A DNA stretch of 64,000 bases, taken from the NCBI GenBank assembly GCA_023014485.1, contig JAJOZX010005629.1, forward strand, positions 104,501-168,500, read 5' to 3'. The stretch comes from Bathynomus jamesi (taxonomy: Eukaryota; Arthropoda; Malacostraca; Isopoda; Cirolanidae). Positions 22,871 through 35,350 of the stretch are shown in pieces. Position 1 is the first letter of the stretch. Each line of letters opens with the position of its first letter. The translations under genes were made by a program, and so were the position numbers. The notes below the pieces were generated by a model. The model was not told where the DNA came from and searched no databases. It worked only from the letters and a program-made list of their open reading frames with translations.

Positions 22871-24350
22871 TGGGGGATCTGCCGGGGAAAAGGGGTTTGG
22901 GTATGGTAGGAACGCAGAGTGGGTGGGGGAGAAAAAGGAGGCGACGAGTTGGGTCGAGGGAAACTGCACTGAGTCCGTAGGAGGTGCCCACAAAATCGTC
23001 GCATGACTGGCCTCGATGAATGCGCTTCTGCAGAAGGGAAAAAAAAAGCGTCGTTCATGGAAACAAGCATAAAAAATGGGCAGCCACGCCGCTCTGCTTT
23101 ATGATTGGCCACACGCTCCACGTGCCGAGAGGGACACGACACAAACATCCCGCCAGTACCTTAAGACTTGCGTTGCTGTTACCAGGCATCCTGTGTTCGT
23201 GCTCATATTGCTGAATATTGCTTGGATTATTCTATTCACCCGGCTTCTAACTATTATCAACGTGTGCAGCAATGTCTCACCGTGCTACTGATAGTGAAGA
23301 AAAATCAATGGAATCATTCTGTGCCAGAAATCGCACCCAAAGTTCGGCATAATAAGAAAATAAAAAATTTAGACAAATATATATAAAATATGAAAATCTA
23401 TTCCAAAAACTCATCAACATCTTCATTAGCATACTTAGAATCCTAATTTAGCCAAAAATGAACGTTCTAGCTTAATTAATAACCGAGATACTATTGCCAG
23501 AATATTGCTGAATTTTGGAGGCGATTTCTGGCGAATTTTAATTTTGGCGCTTAAGTACCTTAAGACGCGGGACCCCTCATTAATGTTATTGCAAGTAGAC
23601 CTAATTAATTTCACTTTGGATATATGAATACCGCACTTTAATGAGATGTTACTTAATATCACTGCAGAATTTTTTTTTAAATTGTCACTAAAAGCTTTGC
23701 ACAAAGATCATTGTGAAAAAATAATAACGTTCTGTCGACAGTTTATAGTGCATTCGTTGGCACTATAATAATGTTAATAATAATGTTAATTATTATAATA
23801 ATAATTAGGTTAATGTTTAGGTTGATGAGTATTGATTGCTTGAGGCTGGGGTCATCATTGATTTTTTGCAGACCAAATAATGTTATTAATTAAGGAAATT
23901 AATAGAGTGAGTTTTCTTTCTTTATTAGACAAAATAAATTTTTATTTAAGTGAAACAAATAAACGTTGCAGTTGTTTAAATGAAAGTTGTATTGAATGCA
24001 AGTTCAGTTGAAAAGTATAAATGTGGACTTTACTTCACGATTTTAATACTATAATAACGCTCGAGGTAATAAAAACCTTTATATAAATTTAGATGAATGA
24101 CACCAGGCCAATGGGGCCTGAACACGTTGTGACATGACGAGATCTCTCTTGTCACTGGAGATTTTCCTCAGAGGGAGTAGTGATGCGATTGAGGCCTCGA
24201 GCCAGAGAGTCCTCATAAGGGGGTTGGGTGTGACGTTCAAGGCAGACGCAATTGCCTTGAGTGTGGCTCGCAATGTGACGGCATCTTGGTCGTGGTTGTG
24301 AAGAAATCGCGAAAGTATCTGAAGGCGTCTCTGTCGCTACATATATATAT
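22871..24350. other. Composite spacer: G-rich block then A+T-rich DNA
   Basis: 22870-23010 is purine/G-rich and abruptly different from the LINE. 23090-23160 has a CCAAT complement and a CACGTG E-box but no coding evidence. 23370-24060 is A/T-rich with (ATT/AAT)n around 23765-23810. A minus-strand frame at 24300-24079 has no recognisable family. No gene supported. Confidence 0.4.
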
Positions 24351-24353
24351 TGT

Positions 24354-24840
24354 ATATACGCCTCGGTGGTGTAGTGGTTAACGTCGTTGACTACGAATCC
24401 ATCGGCCCTGGGATCGAGACCCGGTGATGGCAGGCGGCGCGCAGCAAAACCCAATTGTTCATCAGTAGCATGACCGCAAAAGGAGAGAGTACAGAGCAGT
24501 TGCAATGTTGATCATATGAGTGCCAATGACACCCACCCCACCCCCCTTATTGCAAGGTGCCAACCCCCCTCCCCCAGTCCACCCTCAGGGTGGCAAAAAG
24601 GGGGGACTCCACCTAACCTCTTTGGGGGATAAGTTGGGACGGCCTCACCCCCCAAAGGGGTATACCTACGTAACCTAAGAGAGAGAAAGAAAGAGACCAT
24701 CCATCGCCTGCGAGATGCAGGCGCAAAATACCAGACCTTCAAAGCTTCACCGGGTTTAGAAGTGTCTTTAAGCCAATTGGCGTAGAAGCCAGTGCCTCCA
24801 GGCATTTTCAGCCAATTGGCACAGTGTATGCATCGTATGA
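24354..24840 (+). repeat. tRNA-derived SINE, copy 1
   Basis: The head at about 24358-24436 has an A box (TGGTGTAGTGGTTAACG) and B box (GGGATCGAGACCC). The body (24437-24840) has pyrimidine/purine-rich C and G runs, a (GA)n stretch and a 'catccatcgcctgcgagatg' segment. The same body occurs inverted at 40165-40545, showing a dispersed family. Confidence 0.8.
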
Positions 24841-24937
24841 TCAGCCAAAAAGCGTACACAAACTTCCCGACCATATATACGCTCATAGAATCCCTATTAT
24901 TACACACACAACTATATATACACGTTCATAGGTCTCC

Positions 24938-25236
24938 AACTCCCTCCGGCATCACCCGTTTACACAATCTATACGTTCATGAATCTTCTACAACACACAC
25001 ACACACACATACTCGTTTGTATACAAAATGTATAGATTTAAGAAAATTACAGTTACAGTAGGTTACAAAAGTCCTATCAACGCTGTTTTAAACTTCCTAC
25101 GTCATCACCCGTTTACACCATCTATACATCATAGATCTTCTAAAACACACACACACTCGTTTGTATAAAATGTATAGATTTAAGAAACTTACATTTACAG
25201 TAGATTACAAAAGTTCCATCAACGATGTTTTAAATA
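24938..25236. repeat. Two tandem units of about 150 bp with (CA)n
   Basis: 24938-25091 and 25092-25236 share 'catcacccgtttacac', 'cactcgtttgtata', 'atgtatagatttaagaaa' and 'atcaacg.tgtttta'. (AAT)n follows at 25230. Non-coding. Confidence 0.75.
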
Positions 25237-25447
25237 ATAATAATAATAATAAATACATTCAGATCTCTCTCTCAAAAACTTTGATTTTACATTTAACTTT
25301 ATTAAATAATTTTCAGTTTTAGACTTTAATACCTTTCAGGGAAGTTAATCCGTTTCTCAAAATCTGATAATTACACCTTTCTGGAATTTTAGAATAAATA
25401 TCCCTTTTCAATTCTCTGTAATTTCACCATGAAAATCCATATTTTTC

Positions 25448-25500
<53 letters not shown>
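25448..25500. repeat. (TA)n microsatellite
   Basis: About 25 uninterrupted TA units. Confidence 0.95.
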
Positions 25501-25501
<1 letters not shown>

Positions 25502-25800
25502 TTATTTTTTGTACCGAAATTATAACAGACCGGCGCCTCTGCACCTGGAACTAATGAAACAAAACCTACCTGTGTGGAAGGTGACAGGTAAAATTTCGAA
25601 AAACACCTGACATCTGTTAGTTTTGTCTTAAATGTACTTCGATATACGTCAGATTGCTCGACACCTCAGAAAAACAAATTTTATTTTCCAAACAAAACTC
25701 TCTCTCTCTCTCTCTTACGGTCCTGTTTCATTTCTGAAAGAAATGTATGGAATGAATAATTAATATTTGGTAAAGACGCCCCCAGGAATTCGCGGCTCGT

Positions 25801-25960
25801 CCAATTACAGCCCAATGGGCGGGGCATGAGAACGAATCCAGGATCTCTGGGTGGCGGAAAGTCTCGCTCTCACACAGGAAACTCGCGAATCGAATATTTG
25901 GGGTGACGCCAATCGGGGTCACGTATATAAAAGGGACATTTTCAGCTGCAACTCACAGCA
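25801..25960 (+). promoter_or_regulatory. RNA polymerase II promoter candidate
   Basis: CCAAT at 25801, then CCCAATGGGCGGGGC (25811-25825) combining a CCAAT box and a GC box, GCCAATCGG at 25908-25916, a TATA box TATATAAAA at 25924-25932 and an initiator-like CTCACAG with its A at 25955, 31 bp from the TATA start. These spacings are those of a focused polymerase II promoter, and the block is G+C-rich against A+T-rich surroundings. It would drive the plus-strand leader exon that ends at 26171. Confidence 0.6.
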
Positions 25961-26171
25961 GTTATTTTCACCAGTGCTAAACAAACACATTCCTCCTGTC
26001 ATTCACGAGAACTTTACAGTTTACCGGCTTTATATGAAGATGGAGACACTGCGCTGTGTCTACACTTCATCTTTTCGCAGCGGCCGACCAGAACGCCCTA
26101 CTTTCAACGCAATCCATTGCAAAAATTTGTGACGGCGAGAAAGAACCAGCGGATGAAGAAGCCATTGAGAT
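25955..26171 (+). other. Candidate leader exon 1 of a spliced gene
   Basis: From the predicted start site to a consensus donor (GAGAT|GTGAGTAAT, intron from 26172). The frame that reaches the donor has a stop at 26033 and no internal Met, so the exon is read as 5' leader supplying only the AT of an ATG completed by G at 31223. An upstream open frame (26034-26132, 32 codons from the MKMET start) lies in another phase. Not supported by any RNA evidence here. Confidence 0.45.
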
Positions 26172-27422
<1,251 letters not shown>

Positions 27423-27839
27423 GGGTGTGCCATAAAAAGGGTACATTTAAAAAAAGCCAAAAATCAACATTTGTCATTTAATTTTAATAAAAATTCTACA
27501 CAATAAACCATGTACTTATCTATATGCAAACAAGTTTTCAGACTAAAATATCAAATAATTCAAATTCTATCAACATTTAACGAAAGAGTATGATTTTTCT
27601 ACTTAACATTACAAAATTATTAAACCTTTTTAATATTTTTTTATAAAAATAATTTTTAACGTAAAATTTACCTGAAATTATTAAAAAAATTGTTCGAAAT
27701 GCTTTCCTTCCATTTCAATAACTTTTTTATTCTTTGCCCGAATTCATCTATAGCTCGATTTACTTGTTCCTGTGGAAGCTCTTCCCATTTTTGAATGATG
27801 ATCTCGCTTAAATGAGCGACATTTTTATCCTAGTGCTGT

Positions 27840-30800
27840 AGACTAGGGCGGATCGAAAATGAGGTTTTTAAACTTTTTTCGAAATTCAAATATGGCTAGT
27901 GCGAAACATATGTGGGTGCTATAGATAATGACTGTGCATAAATATTAGTCCTGCGAAATTATATCTTTAGGTGCCACAAAGCCGTCGAAAAAAGTGAAAT
28001 ATAATGATTTTCTTATATTCTGCATTAGTACAATAACTGAAACTTACTTGTTATTATTATATATTAAGTGTTCCAATTACCAAAATAGTTACTGAATTAC
28101 GCAGCTCTTAGTTTATTTAGATCAATGTTCTTTTGATTAATGATCTAAATAATCCAGAACTCACCACGAGGAGGTGGCTGCGTGTCGAGCTCCACCCATG
28201 CCCTCCCAACCACCCATCCTTGCGCATGTTTTTTTCTATTAACGTTTTATTTAAACTTTATATTCAGCTTTACTTTCGAATGATGGCATTTTTTTACGTG
28301 ACTGAAGTGTTGATCTTATGAAGCCATCTCGCGCGTTCAATCCAAATACTTTTGATGATGCTTCAGTCACTAATTTTCCATTCTTTCTACTACTTGTGTA
28401 TGACAAGGGAATTTCTCGAATGGAGGGGTACTCTTGTTTTCTATGAATTCTTCAATCTCATTTTCTGTCAGGTGTCTTGTCACAGGTGGTTCAGTGACAA
28501 TGCATTTTTGCCAATTAATTAAATCAGTATAATCAGTAGCTTCAAATTGAATAACAGGTACTGTGAAACGCCTCACAACTTTTTCCTTGTTTGTTTGCCT
28601 TGCTTTCTTTATTCGCCTCCACGCTAATTCTCTTATGGCGCTGCGGTCATCATGAATCATTGATGCTAGAATATTTTCTGGATTTGCAAAAAAATGCATT
28701 TCTTTGTATGACAGGGTTTACAATATCCTTTACTTCGTCATTCTGTGTTCTTGTTAGTTCAATAGTTTTGAAAACATGTTTTGAGCCATTGACAAAAGAC
28801 GTACTTTGCTTAATAGAAAACCACATTGGGATGTAGACCTTCATTATAAAAGAAGCAATGTTCATGAGGTTCTCAGATGGACTTACAGTTGAAACGTATA
28901 GACGAAGCAAACGATTTGCTGTAGTCAGCCATCGTGAATGTGTCATTTTGCCTGGACTACGATGAGCAAGATCTGGAGAGCAATATCCCTTTGTTATGGC
29001 CTGATGAATATCAATTAGATATTTTTGGTCGGTGCTAAGGTCTTCACAGTCTACAGTTGGTTCCTCAGCATCAATCCTTTCAAACTCGACAATAGGAAGA
29101 CTCTCACAGTTCTCTAATTCCCTGCCAATAGGACCGGTGAATCCGCGGGGGCCAGATGTTTTTCCATCCAGCTTTGCAACTAAATGGCGTAATGGCAATT
29201 CATTGGCATGGAGCTGGCACACTAAATGTTGAACTGGCTTCTTCAGCTTCAATTCTATAAGCCTTATAACGCCTCCCTTTTCTCCAGTGTTGACTGCTGC
29301 ACCATCGCATCCAATGGCAACAAGGTTTTCCAGGTTCATGTCATTATTTCCAATATACTCAAACATTCCTTTACATATTTCTTCAGCTGATCCAGAATTC
29401 ACAGAATAATGGCCCAAATAATCTGAACCAGGTTCTCTCACTAAAGTGATATGTTCTTCTGTTACCTTCTTCTGATATACTTTGGACTCTTTTTTTTGGA
29501 AGAGTGTAGAATCTTTTCGACCATCAAAATAGATTCCTCTGATTGGGACCTGATTTTGATCTTTCATAATTTCTGATCTCTTCTTTTGTCTTTCTCTTCT
29601 GATTTTACTCCTATCCACTACTTCAGATGTATTGTCAATAGAAACTTCTCCAATATCTTGCAATACTGCACTAACAATGAATGCTGCCTGCAGCTCGATC
29701 TGAAACTGCAGTCCTGTCACAAGCAGTAGCCACTGAAGGTAGATTTGTAGTTTTCCTTTTCTTGAATAATTGTTCTTCAGGTTGTTCGAGCTTTCTCTTC
29801 GAGCTAACTGGCTCTGGAAATGTATCGTCTGATATTTCGCCAGATTCACTTTCACTATTTGATGTCGATGATGATAATTCAACATTTGTATCCTGCAATT
29901 TCTCCTGTGAAGATTCTTTGGTGAGCCTCACAGCTTCTTTTTGCTTTCTTAGCAACGTAGATGCTTTTTTCTTTGAGAGTGTAATATCTACTCTATCAAT
30001 AAACAGTTTTCTTTCACTCCTTTGATCTAAGAGGAACGTCACTTCTTCCTTTGGAACCGTTTTTTCTTTGGGACAAGAACATTGTGTTAGTACTTTGCAC
30101 TTGCACGCTGCAATGTCAAAAAGTTTCGTGTGTGCTTCTTTTTTGAACATATCAATCTTTGCTTTGTAAGCTTCAGAATTTTTTCTGCTTTGGTATGGCT
30201 TCATAATGACACGATACTTTTCGTGGTAGCTTCTGAACATTGTTTCAATTCACCTGTCTGACAGAATTGGGACGGAAGCACTTTCCCAAATTGTTTTCAA
30301 TTTATCAACAACTTGTTCTAATATTTGAGATATTGAAAGATCTTTATTAGTATTCTGTTTCAAATCGTTTCTTACAAACAAGTAATATTTAAAAACTCCT
30401 TCGTATGTAGGAAGATTCCTGTGCCACAAATCTTCCCCCATACCAAACATGGGGCACTCAGTTGAGGCCCTGGTTGATTTTGCACAAACTCGAGACATTT
30501 TGAAAGTATACAAATCTGAAAAAGAAAGAGCTAATATCAATTATACGTTAATTTCAGTTAATAGTACATGGCAAACTTAGGGCAACACAATACAGAAATG
30601 CAAAATATATAAGAAATATAGTTTAGACTATCTGAGTAACGCCAACAACAGAACACCCACCTGCTACGAGAGCGACAGCTACACTGAACCGAGGTACTCA
30701 CGTGACAGCTGAGTGAGCTGACTATAGAAAACTGTTTTTAGAGAATAGAAACTTTTTTTAAAGGTTGACTGAGCTATTTTTATACAAGTGTGAATAAATT

Positions 30801-30890
30801 CTTGTCTATTGTGCATCGTGGACTCTTCTGTAATTATTGGTTACAATCTGCTTTTTTCAATTTTTTTAAATATTGAAGGTCATTGTGGCA
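27840..30890 (-). mobile_element. Nested DNA transposon carrying family member C
   Basis: The left junction is near 'tagactagggcggatcgaaaatg' (27840). The right end is not sharply defined; a short inverted word 'aggtgccaca' lies at 27971 and, complemented, at 30885. Its 3' flank (28158-28210) matches member B. It sits inside the Tc1-like element. Confidence 0.6.
28372..30498 (-). pseudogene. Transposase of family member C, nearly complete
   Basis: The start is probably the Met at 30498 (MSRVCAKSTRAS). The frame runs to a TGA at 30252-30250 and continues in the same frame to about 29700, so this is a single nonsense change. It shifts once near 29695 to the 29690-28650 frame and once more near 28690 to 28699-28372. 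Landmarks: CKCKVLTQCSC (about 30100), Ser/Glu-rich acidic stretch (29880-29820), nuclear-type KRKLEQ and FKKRKT, IYFDGRKDST (29545, first Asp), VAIGCDGAAVNTG (29310, second Asp), CQLHANELPLRHL (29215), HSRWLTTANRLLRLYV (28945), YTDLINWQ (28530), HTQVVERM (28395). All candidate catalytic positions are intact; only three lesions separate it from an open frame. Confidence 0.8.
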
Positions 30891-31222
30891 CCTGAAGATA
30901 TTAATGTTATGATTTTAAATTTATACCAGCTTATTTCCTATGTTTTATTGTGTAGAAGTTTTATTAAAGTTAAATGAAAAATATTGATTTTATAGCCTTT
31001 TTAAATTGTATCCACTTTTTATAGCACAGCCGTTATATATATATATATATGGAACAAATGAATTTTAATTAAAAAGGATTCAATGTGGATGATTCTTTTA
31101 ATATCTGCCAAGTGCTCGATACCCTTTGACGGTGCTTAGTCATCCAATATGATCATTATTAGAAAAATGTATGAGCTGTCAAAATAATTTTCTGTCTACA
31201 ACCGTATCCTTTCTCCTTATAG

Positions 31223-31375
31223 GTCCGATGCGGAACTCGATCGTGTTATAGCTACTTTTCGTGACAGCTTTGAAGAAAAGGTTTTACAACGCAGTGAACC
31301 CAGTGACCTGAATACGGAGGTCGAAGTATTGGCTCACATCCGGTCCAACGATTGCCAAGTCGTCGGGGAAGTAAT
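31223..31375 (+). CDS. Candidate internal exon 2 of a spliced gene
   Basis: A strong acceptor (tcctttctccttatag|GTCC) and donor (GAAGTAAT|GTAAGC) bound a 153-bp stretch open in one frame, without stops, and rich in Asp/Glu/Arg. Entering with AT from exon 1, its first G completes an ATG, so translation would begin at this junction. It leaves in the same phase (AT|G). I do not recognise the peptide. Its neighbour on the right is virus-derived DNA, so it may be part of a Polinton/adintovirus early gene. It could instead be a stray host exon. Confidence 0.5.
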
Positions 31376-31689
31376 GTAAGCTTTTTTCTTTTGGTTAAGA
31401 ACAAGACAGTGTATTTTCATCAATTTATTAAATGGTAGAAGTCATGTTTTATAAATCAGTACAATTCAGCTTACAGAATTGACATCTAATTAATAAGCTA
31501 CAAGCACAAGTCTAACATTATTGGGAACATCTTATATTTTACACAATATAGATACAATTTTATGTATACACGCGTAATACTTTACACAATACATCGAGTG
31601 CGCACAAATGGGAACTTTTTTATCTGCACGCATACCAATTCATCATTCAGCTCAGTGTCGCACAAATGGAATAATTTTTTAAAAATTTA

Positions 31690-32053
31690 TAAATCCCTTT
31701 CCACGTGACATGTGCAGGAGAAATGAAAGACAATACATCCCGAAAGTATTACTAAAATATCCTTGTAATCGGGGTGGGTGGGGGGGGTGGAATCCAGACA
31801 ATTTCGGAGATATGCAACTGTTCGAGAAATTTTACAATAACAAGGTCACTCCAGGGATGAGTCTCCAGTGAATTACAATAATACATTCTTTACCTATTTT
31901 TAAAATATATTGCAAACCAATGAATCCCCTCGCCCCAACAATGTCCATGTTTACAATAATTTTCCCGAATTTTCTCGTAGTTGGTAATTTCAATGTTTCA
32001 TTCTGTGCAAACACACTGATAAATTTGGAGCGTGTGATTCGATCACTATTCAT
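31690..32053 (-). pseudogene. Adenain-type cysteine protease relic (Polinton/adintovirus)
   Basis: Minus-strand frame from 32053 (ITRSKFISVFAQNE, then an LPTT word) shifts to a second frame giving GIHWFAIYF (catalytic His region, near 31930) and, near 31755-31710, SNTFGMYCLSF, corresponding to the conserved xxCGxYC box. In known adenovirus-type proteases the first Cys of that box is the nucleophile; here it is Phe (codon complement 31742-31744). So the relic is frameshifted and lacks its nucleophile. It directly follows the major capsid gene, the neighbour expected for a virion maturation protease. Confidence 0.65.
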
Positions 32054-32081
32054 TACTCTCTGAAGTGTATTCGCATCTATT

Positions 32082-32917
32082 TTAAAAGTCAGTGACTACG
32101 TTTCTGAAGCGGTCGACCTCAATTAAGGCTTGTGACTCGAGGTATACTAGTACATTAATAGGAGCTTCTATCGGGTTGGCGAATTCCAATCTAACTGAGA
32201 GGTTCCCACTTTGTTGTTGACTTAAGTGTGTATTTACACTAGCAAAGAAGTCTGGTGTGATATCAAACGGGTAAAGGTTAAATTGATCGATGAATTCTTT
32301 CTGCGTTACCCCATTCCCGAGCTTATCACAGGCACCTGCAATATGGGCCAGATTGCTATACCCTCTCGCGCAAAGCGGGAACACATCGTCTGATGAGAAG
32401 TCCGTATCCATGGTCCCACCCAACGCAACGCCATTGACGTATAGAGTTATATTTTTAAGACCGAAATTCTCGAATTTAATGGCGTTCTTTTTATATTTTC
32501 CATTCGTCGAAGCGTGATCCTGCATTCCAATTAATAACCTTTTAGGTAGAACTCCCAGGGCCACGCTTTCTAGCTACTTCGAGGCCAACCCTGCGGGCAC
32601 CATATATAATTTGATCTACTGTACTCTGTTAATTGGGTAGTTTACTGTTGCGTGTATTAAATTTTTTTCAATTTCTAATTGTTTAAGAAAGCTTAATTTC
32701 ACTCGACGCACGCGGAAATGTTTCCATAATGTGAATCACAGGGGGTTTGGCGCCCACTTCTTGATCAGGCCCCAGATTTATGCAGATCTCAGGATTCGTG
32801 CGGGTGTTTCTCTTCTGTAATGTGAAGTCTGTATGCAGACGTCCAAAACATTCGTATATCTTCTTTTTAGAATTTGTAAATTTGACCTTTATATTACTTT
32901 CGCCTTTAGGCTAATAA
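32082..32917 (-). pseudogene. Major capsid protein (double jelly-roll), C-terminal part
   Basis: The 160-codon frame 32564-32082 matches the second jelly-roll of Polinton/adintovirus capsid proteins annotated as F54H12.2-like: PKRLLIGMQDHAS, NITLYVNGVAL, YPFDITPDFF, GNLSVRLEFA and the terminal LIEVDRFRNVV. Upstream, 32917-32565 retains the same gene with several stops and shifts (FGRLHTDF, RVRRVKLSF). The N-terminal part is displaced to 35351-35770 by a transposon. Confidence 0.8.
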
Positions 32918-35350
32918 CACAGGGCAACAAAAAAAATTTTTTTTCGTGTCCCAAGAATGAAAATACCTTATTCTTATAGTATTTTCTGTGCTGAATCCAA
33001 ATAAGTTTGTAAAATTTCTCTATCAGGTCTGGTTTTTGTGTGACATGCAATTTAATTTTTAAAACCCCATATAGTTACATACTTATTAAAATATGATCGA
33101 AAAGACATACCTGTAGTTTAAAAAGTAGCTTGTTTTGATTTTCTGCTGTGCTTTGCCTCAGGAATGTCTCTCTTAAGAGTCCAGCAATAGTCAGCCAGCA
33201 TACTGGGGCTCCATTTGCCTTGGTAACGGTTTCCCATGGCAGAAATATCCTGATGAAAACGCTCACCATGTTCGTCGCTTACCGCACCCAGGTTTTCCGG
33301 AAAAAAGTCCAAGTGAGAGTCCAAGAAATGAACCTTTAATGACATATTGCACCCCATTGCTTGGTAAGACTTAAGAAGATCTCCTACTATTTCAGGATAG
33401 TTTTCGGCCTTGTGATTTCCCAAAAAATTTGTGCAGACACTTTTGAAACTCTGGCACGCAGCTTTCTCAACTTCATTCAACTCTCCTTCAAATCTCTCAT
33501 CTCTTAACAATTCTCTGATCTGAGGGCCTACAAAAATGCCTTCTTTAATCTTGGCATCACTGATCCGGGGAAACTTATTTCTCAAGTATGTGAATCCTGT
33601 TTGCGCTTTATCCATCGCTTTAACAAAGTTTTTCATAAGTCCAAGCTTGATATGCAAAGGAGGAAGGTACACTTTCTCAGGGTCAACAAGTGAACTATTC
33701 ACAAAATTTTTCTTGCCTGGAACAAGTGAGGTGCGTTTTGGCCAATCCTTCTTAACGTAGTGGTTTTGCTTGTCCCTACTGTCCCACTCACATAAAAAAC
33801 AACAGTACTTGGTGTAACCTAGCTGCAACCCTAGCAAAAGTGCAATGACCTTCAGATCTCCACAGATATTCCACTTATATTTCTGATACTGAAACTTTTC
33901 TAAAAGCAACTTCATGTTGTCGTATGACTCTTTCATGTTTGCAGCATGTGCAATAGGTACAGAAGGAAATTTGTTTCCGTTGTGAGGAAGGACTGCTTTG
34001 AAGCTGACTTTTGAGGAATCAATGAACAATCGCCACTCATCCACGTTATGTTCATGACCAAGAGCCCCCATGACTGAATTAACATCTTTACAAAACACAA
34101 GTCCATCTTCATGGGAGAACCATTCTTTGAATTCATCATGGCGGCTGCGGAAAAAACAAACTTTAGTGTCACGTTGCAGTAGATTCCAACCCTTTAATCT
34201 TGAACCTAAAAGTTCAGCCTGCTTCTTAGATAATTTCAAATCACGACCTAGGTCATTTAGATCTCCTTGTGACAGTAAATGTGGTTCATTGGAGGAACAG
34301 GTAGCCTGGAATGTTGGATCAGAAATGTCTTCATCTTTTTCCTCGTGATATGCTACAGCTACATTTGATTCCTCATCACTTAAACTTACATGTTCAGGAG
34401 GATTTGGTACTGGAAGTTGAGCACTGTGGGGAACTGGTCTCATTGCAGACGGTAGATTAGGGTATTTCATAAGGCTCTTTGTTTTTGAAGTGATCCCCTT
34501 TGTATTTACCAGGCAGAAATAGCAGTCTGTTGTGTGATCTTTGGGTTCACTCCAAATCATTGGAATAGCAAATGGCATGTGACGTGAACCGTTTAGCCAT
34601 CCTGTAAGTAGTCTTACACATGTCACACAACAAATGTGAGGGGCCCAACTCTTGTCCTGATCGCCTACTTTACATCCGAAATAAAGTTCATAGCATTTTT
34701 TTACTAATGGTGTAAAGTTACGTTTCTGGGATTTTAAAGTTAGATCACCACATACATAACAAAATGAATTAGGATGATTCAGACAGTTCCGCGGCATTAC
34801 AAAACATCTATATGAATACAACACTGGTGTAAAATTAACAAGAAGCAACAGACACTAGCTGTTAACACTGTGACATTTACAAGCAGACTGACTTGGAGCT
34901 GCTCTACACACAGAAACTAGGCTCATGTCTGAACAGGTACAAACATGTTTCAACCTGCACAGTCTGCTGCTCCGACCAAATTTATCCTGCCAGCATTATC
35001 AGAACTTTCTCCCCAAAGGAATAAATTGTACTAATTTTACAGAAAAATTAATACAACATATATATTAATATTATATATTTTATTATAGTTATATTAATTA
35101 ATATAATATATTATTATATTTATTATTTTTATAATGTTTTATATTATAATATTGTTATATACTTAATTATATATAATATGTTATTATTTTTTTATCCGGT
35201 GATCATGCTAAATGAGGAAAAAATGAACATAGCGTCACAAGTAAACTAAGCCTGATAGAAAAAATCTGATTTCATATTTAGATTCAGCATGAAAAAGTAC
35301 ACTTAGAACACCCATCAAAACCCTTGTGACAAAATTGTTGTTGACCAGTG
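32918..35350 (-). mobile_element. Complete DNA transposon with CACTG-type ends, inserted in the capsid gene
   Basis: Left end CACAGGGCAACAA (32918) and the complement of right end CACTGGTCAACAA (35350) are flanked by TAA on each side. Both ends have the inner word TGCTGAATC(C/T)(A)AA about 75 bp in, and TCTATCAGG at about 110 bp. The element carries one long intact frame. The split gene's two halves abut it exactly, so the borders are secure. Confidence 0.9.
33118..34797 (-). CDS. Transposase-like protein, 559 codons, intact
   Basis: The frame is open from an upstream Met at 34848; I prefer the Met at 34797 (MPRNCLNHPN). An N-terminal zinc cluster FCYVCGDL ... CCVTCVRLL (residues 10-65) and a second DCYFCLV pair precede an acidic linker. 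Then come FIDSSKVSFKAVL (about residue 245), ICGDLKVIALLLG (about 310), YCCFLCEWDSRDK (about 330) and, near the C-terminus, SDEHGERFHQDIS followed by ADYCWTLKRD. I recall very similar proteins as multicopy 'uncharacterized' proteins in arthropods. The D...D...E placement and flanking TIRs suggest a DDE transposase. No stop or frameshift, so it may be recently or still active. Superfamily not assigned. Confidence 0.75.
   Translation of the reverse strand: MPRNCLNHPNSFCYVCGDLTLKSQKRNFTPLVKKCYELYFGCKVGDQDKSWAPHICCVTCVRLLTGWLNGSRHMPFAIPMIWSEPKDHTTDCYFCLVNTKGITSKTKSLMKYPNLPSAMRPVPHSAQLPVPNPPEHVSLSDEESNVAVAYHEEKDEDISDPTFQATCSSNEPHLLSQGDLNDLGRDLKLSKKQAELLGSRLKGWNLLQRDTKVCFFRSRHDEFKEWFSHEDGLVFCKDVNSVMGALGHEHNVDEWRLFIDSSKVSFKAVLPHNGNKFPSVPIAHAANMKESYDNMKLLLEKFQYQKYKWNICGDLKVIALLLGLQLGYTKYCCFLCEWDSRDKQNHYVKKDWPKRTSLVPGKKNFVNSSLVDPEKVYLPPLHIKLGLMKNFVKAMDKAQTGFTYLRNKFPRISDAKIKEGIFVGPQIRELLRDERFEGELNEVEKAACQSFKSVCTNFLGNHKAENYPEIVGDLLKSYQAMGCNMSLKVHFLDSHLDFFPENLGAVSDEHGERFHQDISAMGNRYQGKWSPSMLADYCWTLKRDIPEAKHSRKSKQATF

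Larger units (their letters stand above)
27420..31034 (-). mobile_element. Tc1/mariner-like element, host of a nested transposon
   Basis: Outer inverted ends ACGGGTGTGCCATAAAAAGG (27421) and the complement of ACGGCTGTGCTATAAAAAGT (31033) extend with about 75% identity for about 110 bp, to about 27535 and 30905. Minus-strand 27835-27700 encodes a Tc1 C-terminus (QKWEELPQEQVNRAIDEFGQ). The rest of its transposase is gone. About 3 kb between 27840 and 30890 is a separate transposon. Confidence 0.75.

Noticed and set aside
22783..23148. 121-codon minus-strand frame
   Set aside because: Overlaps a LINE fragment on the other strand and a low-complexity G-rich block; no motif.
26034..26132. 32-codon frame starting at 26034 as the coding start of the spliced gene
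   Set aside because: It stops before the donor and is in a different phase from exon 2; treated as an upstream frame in the leader.
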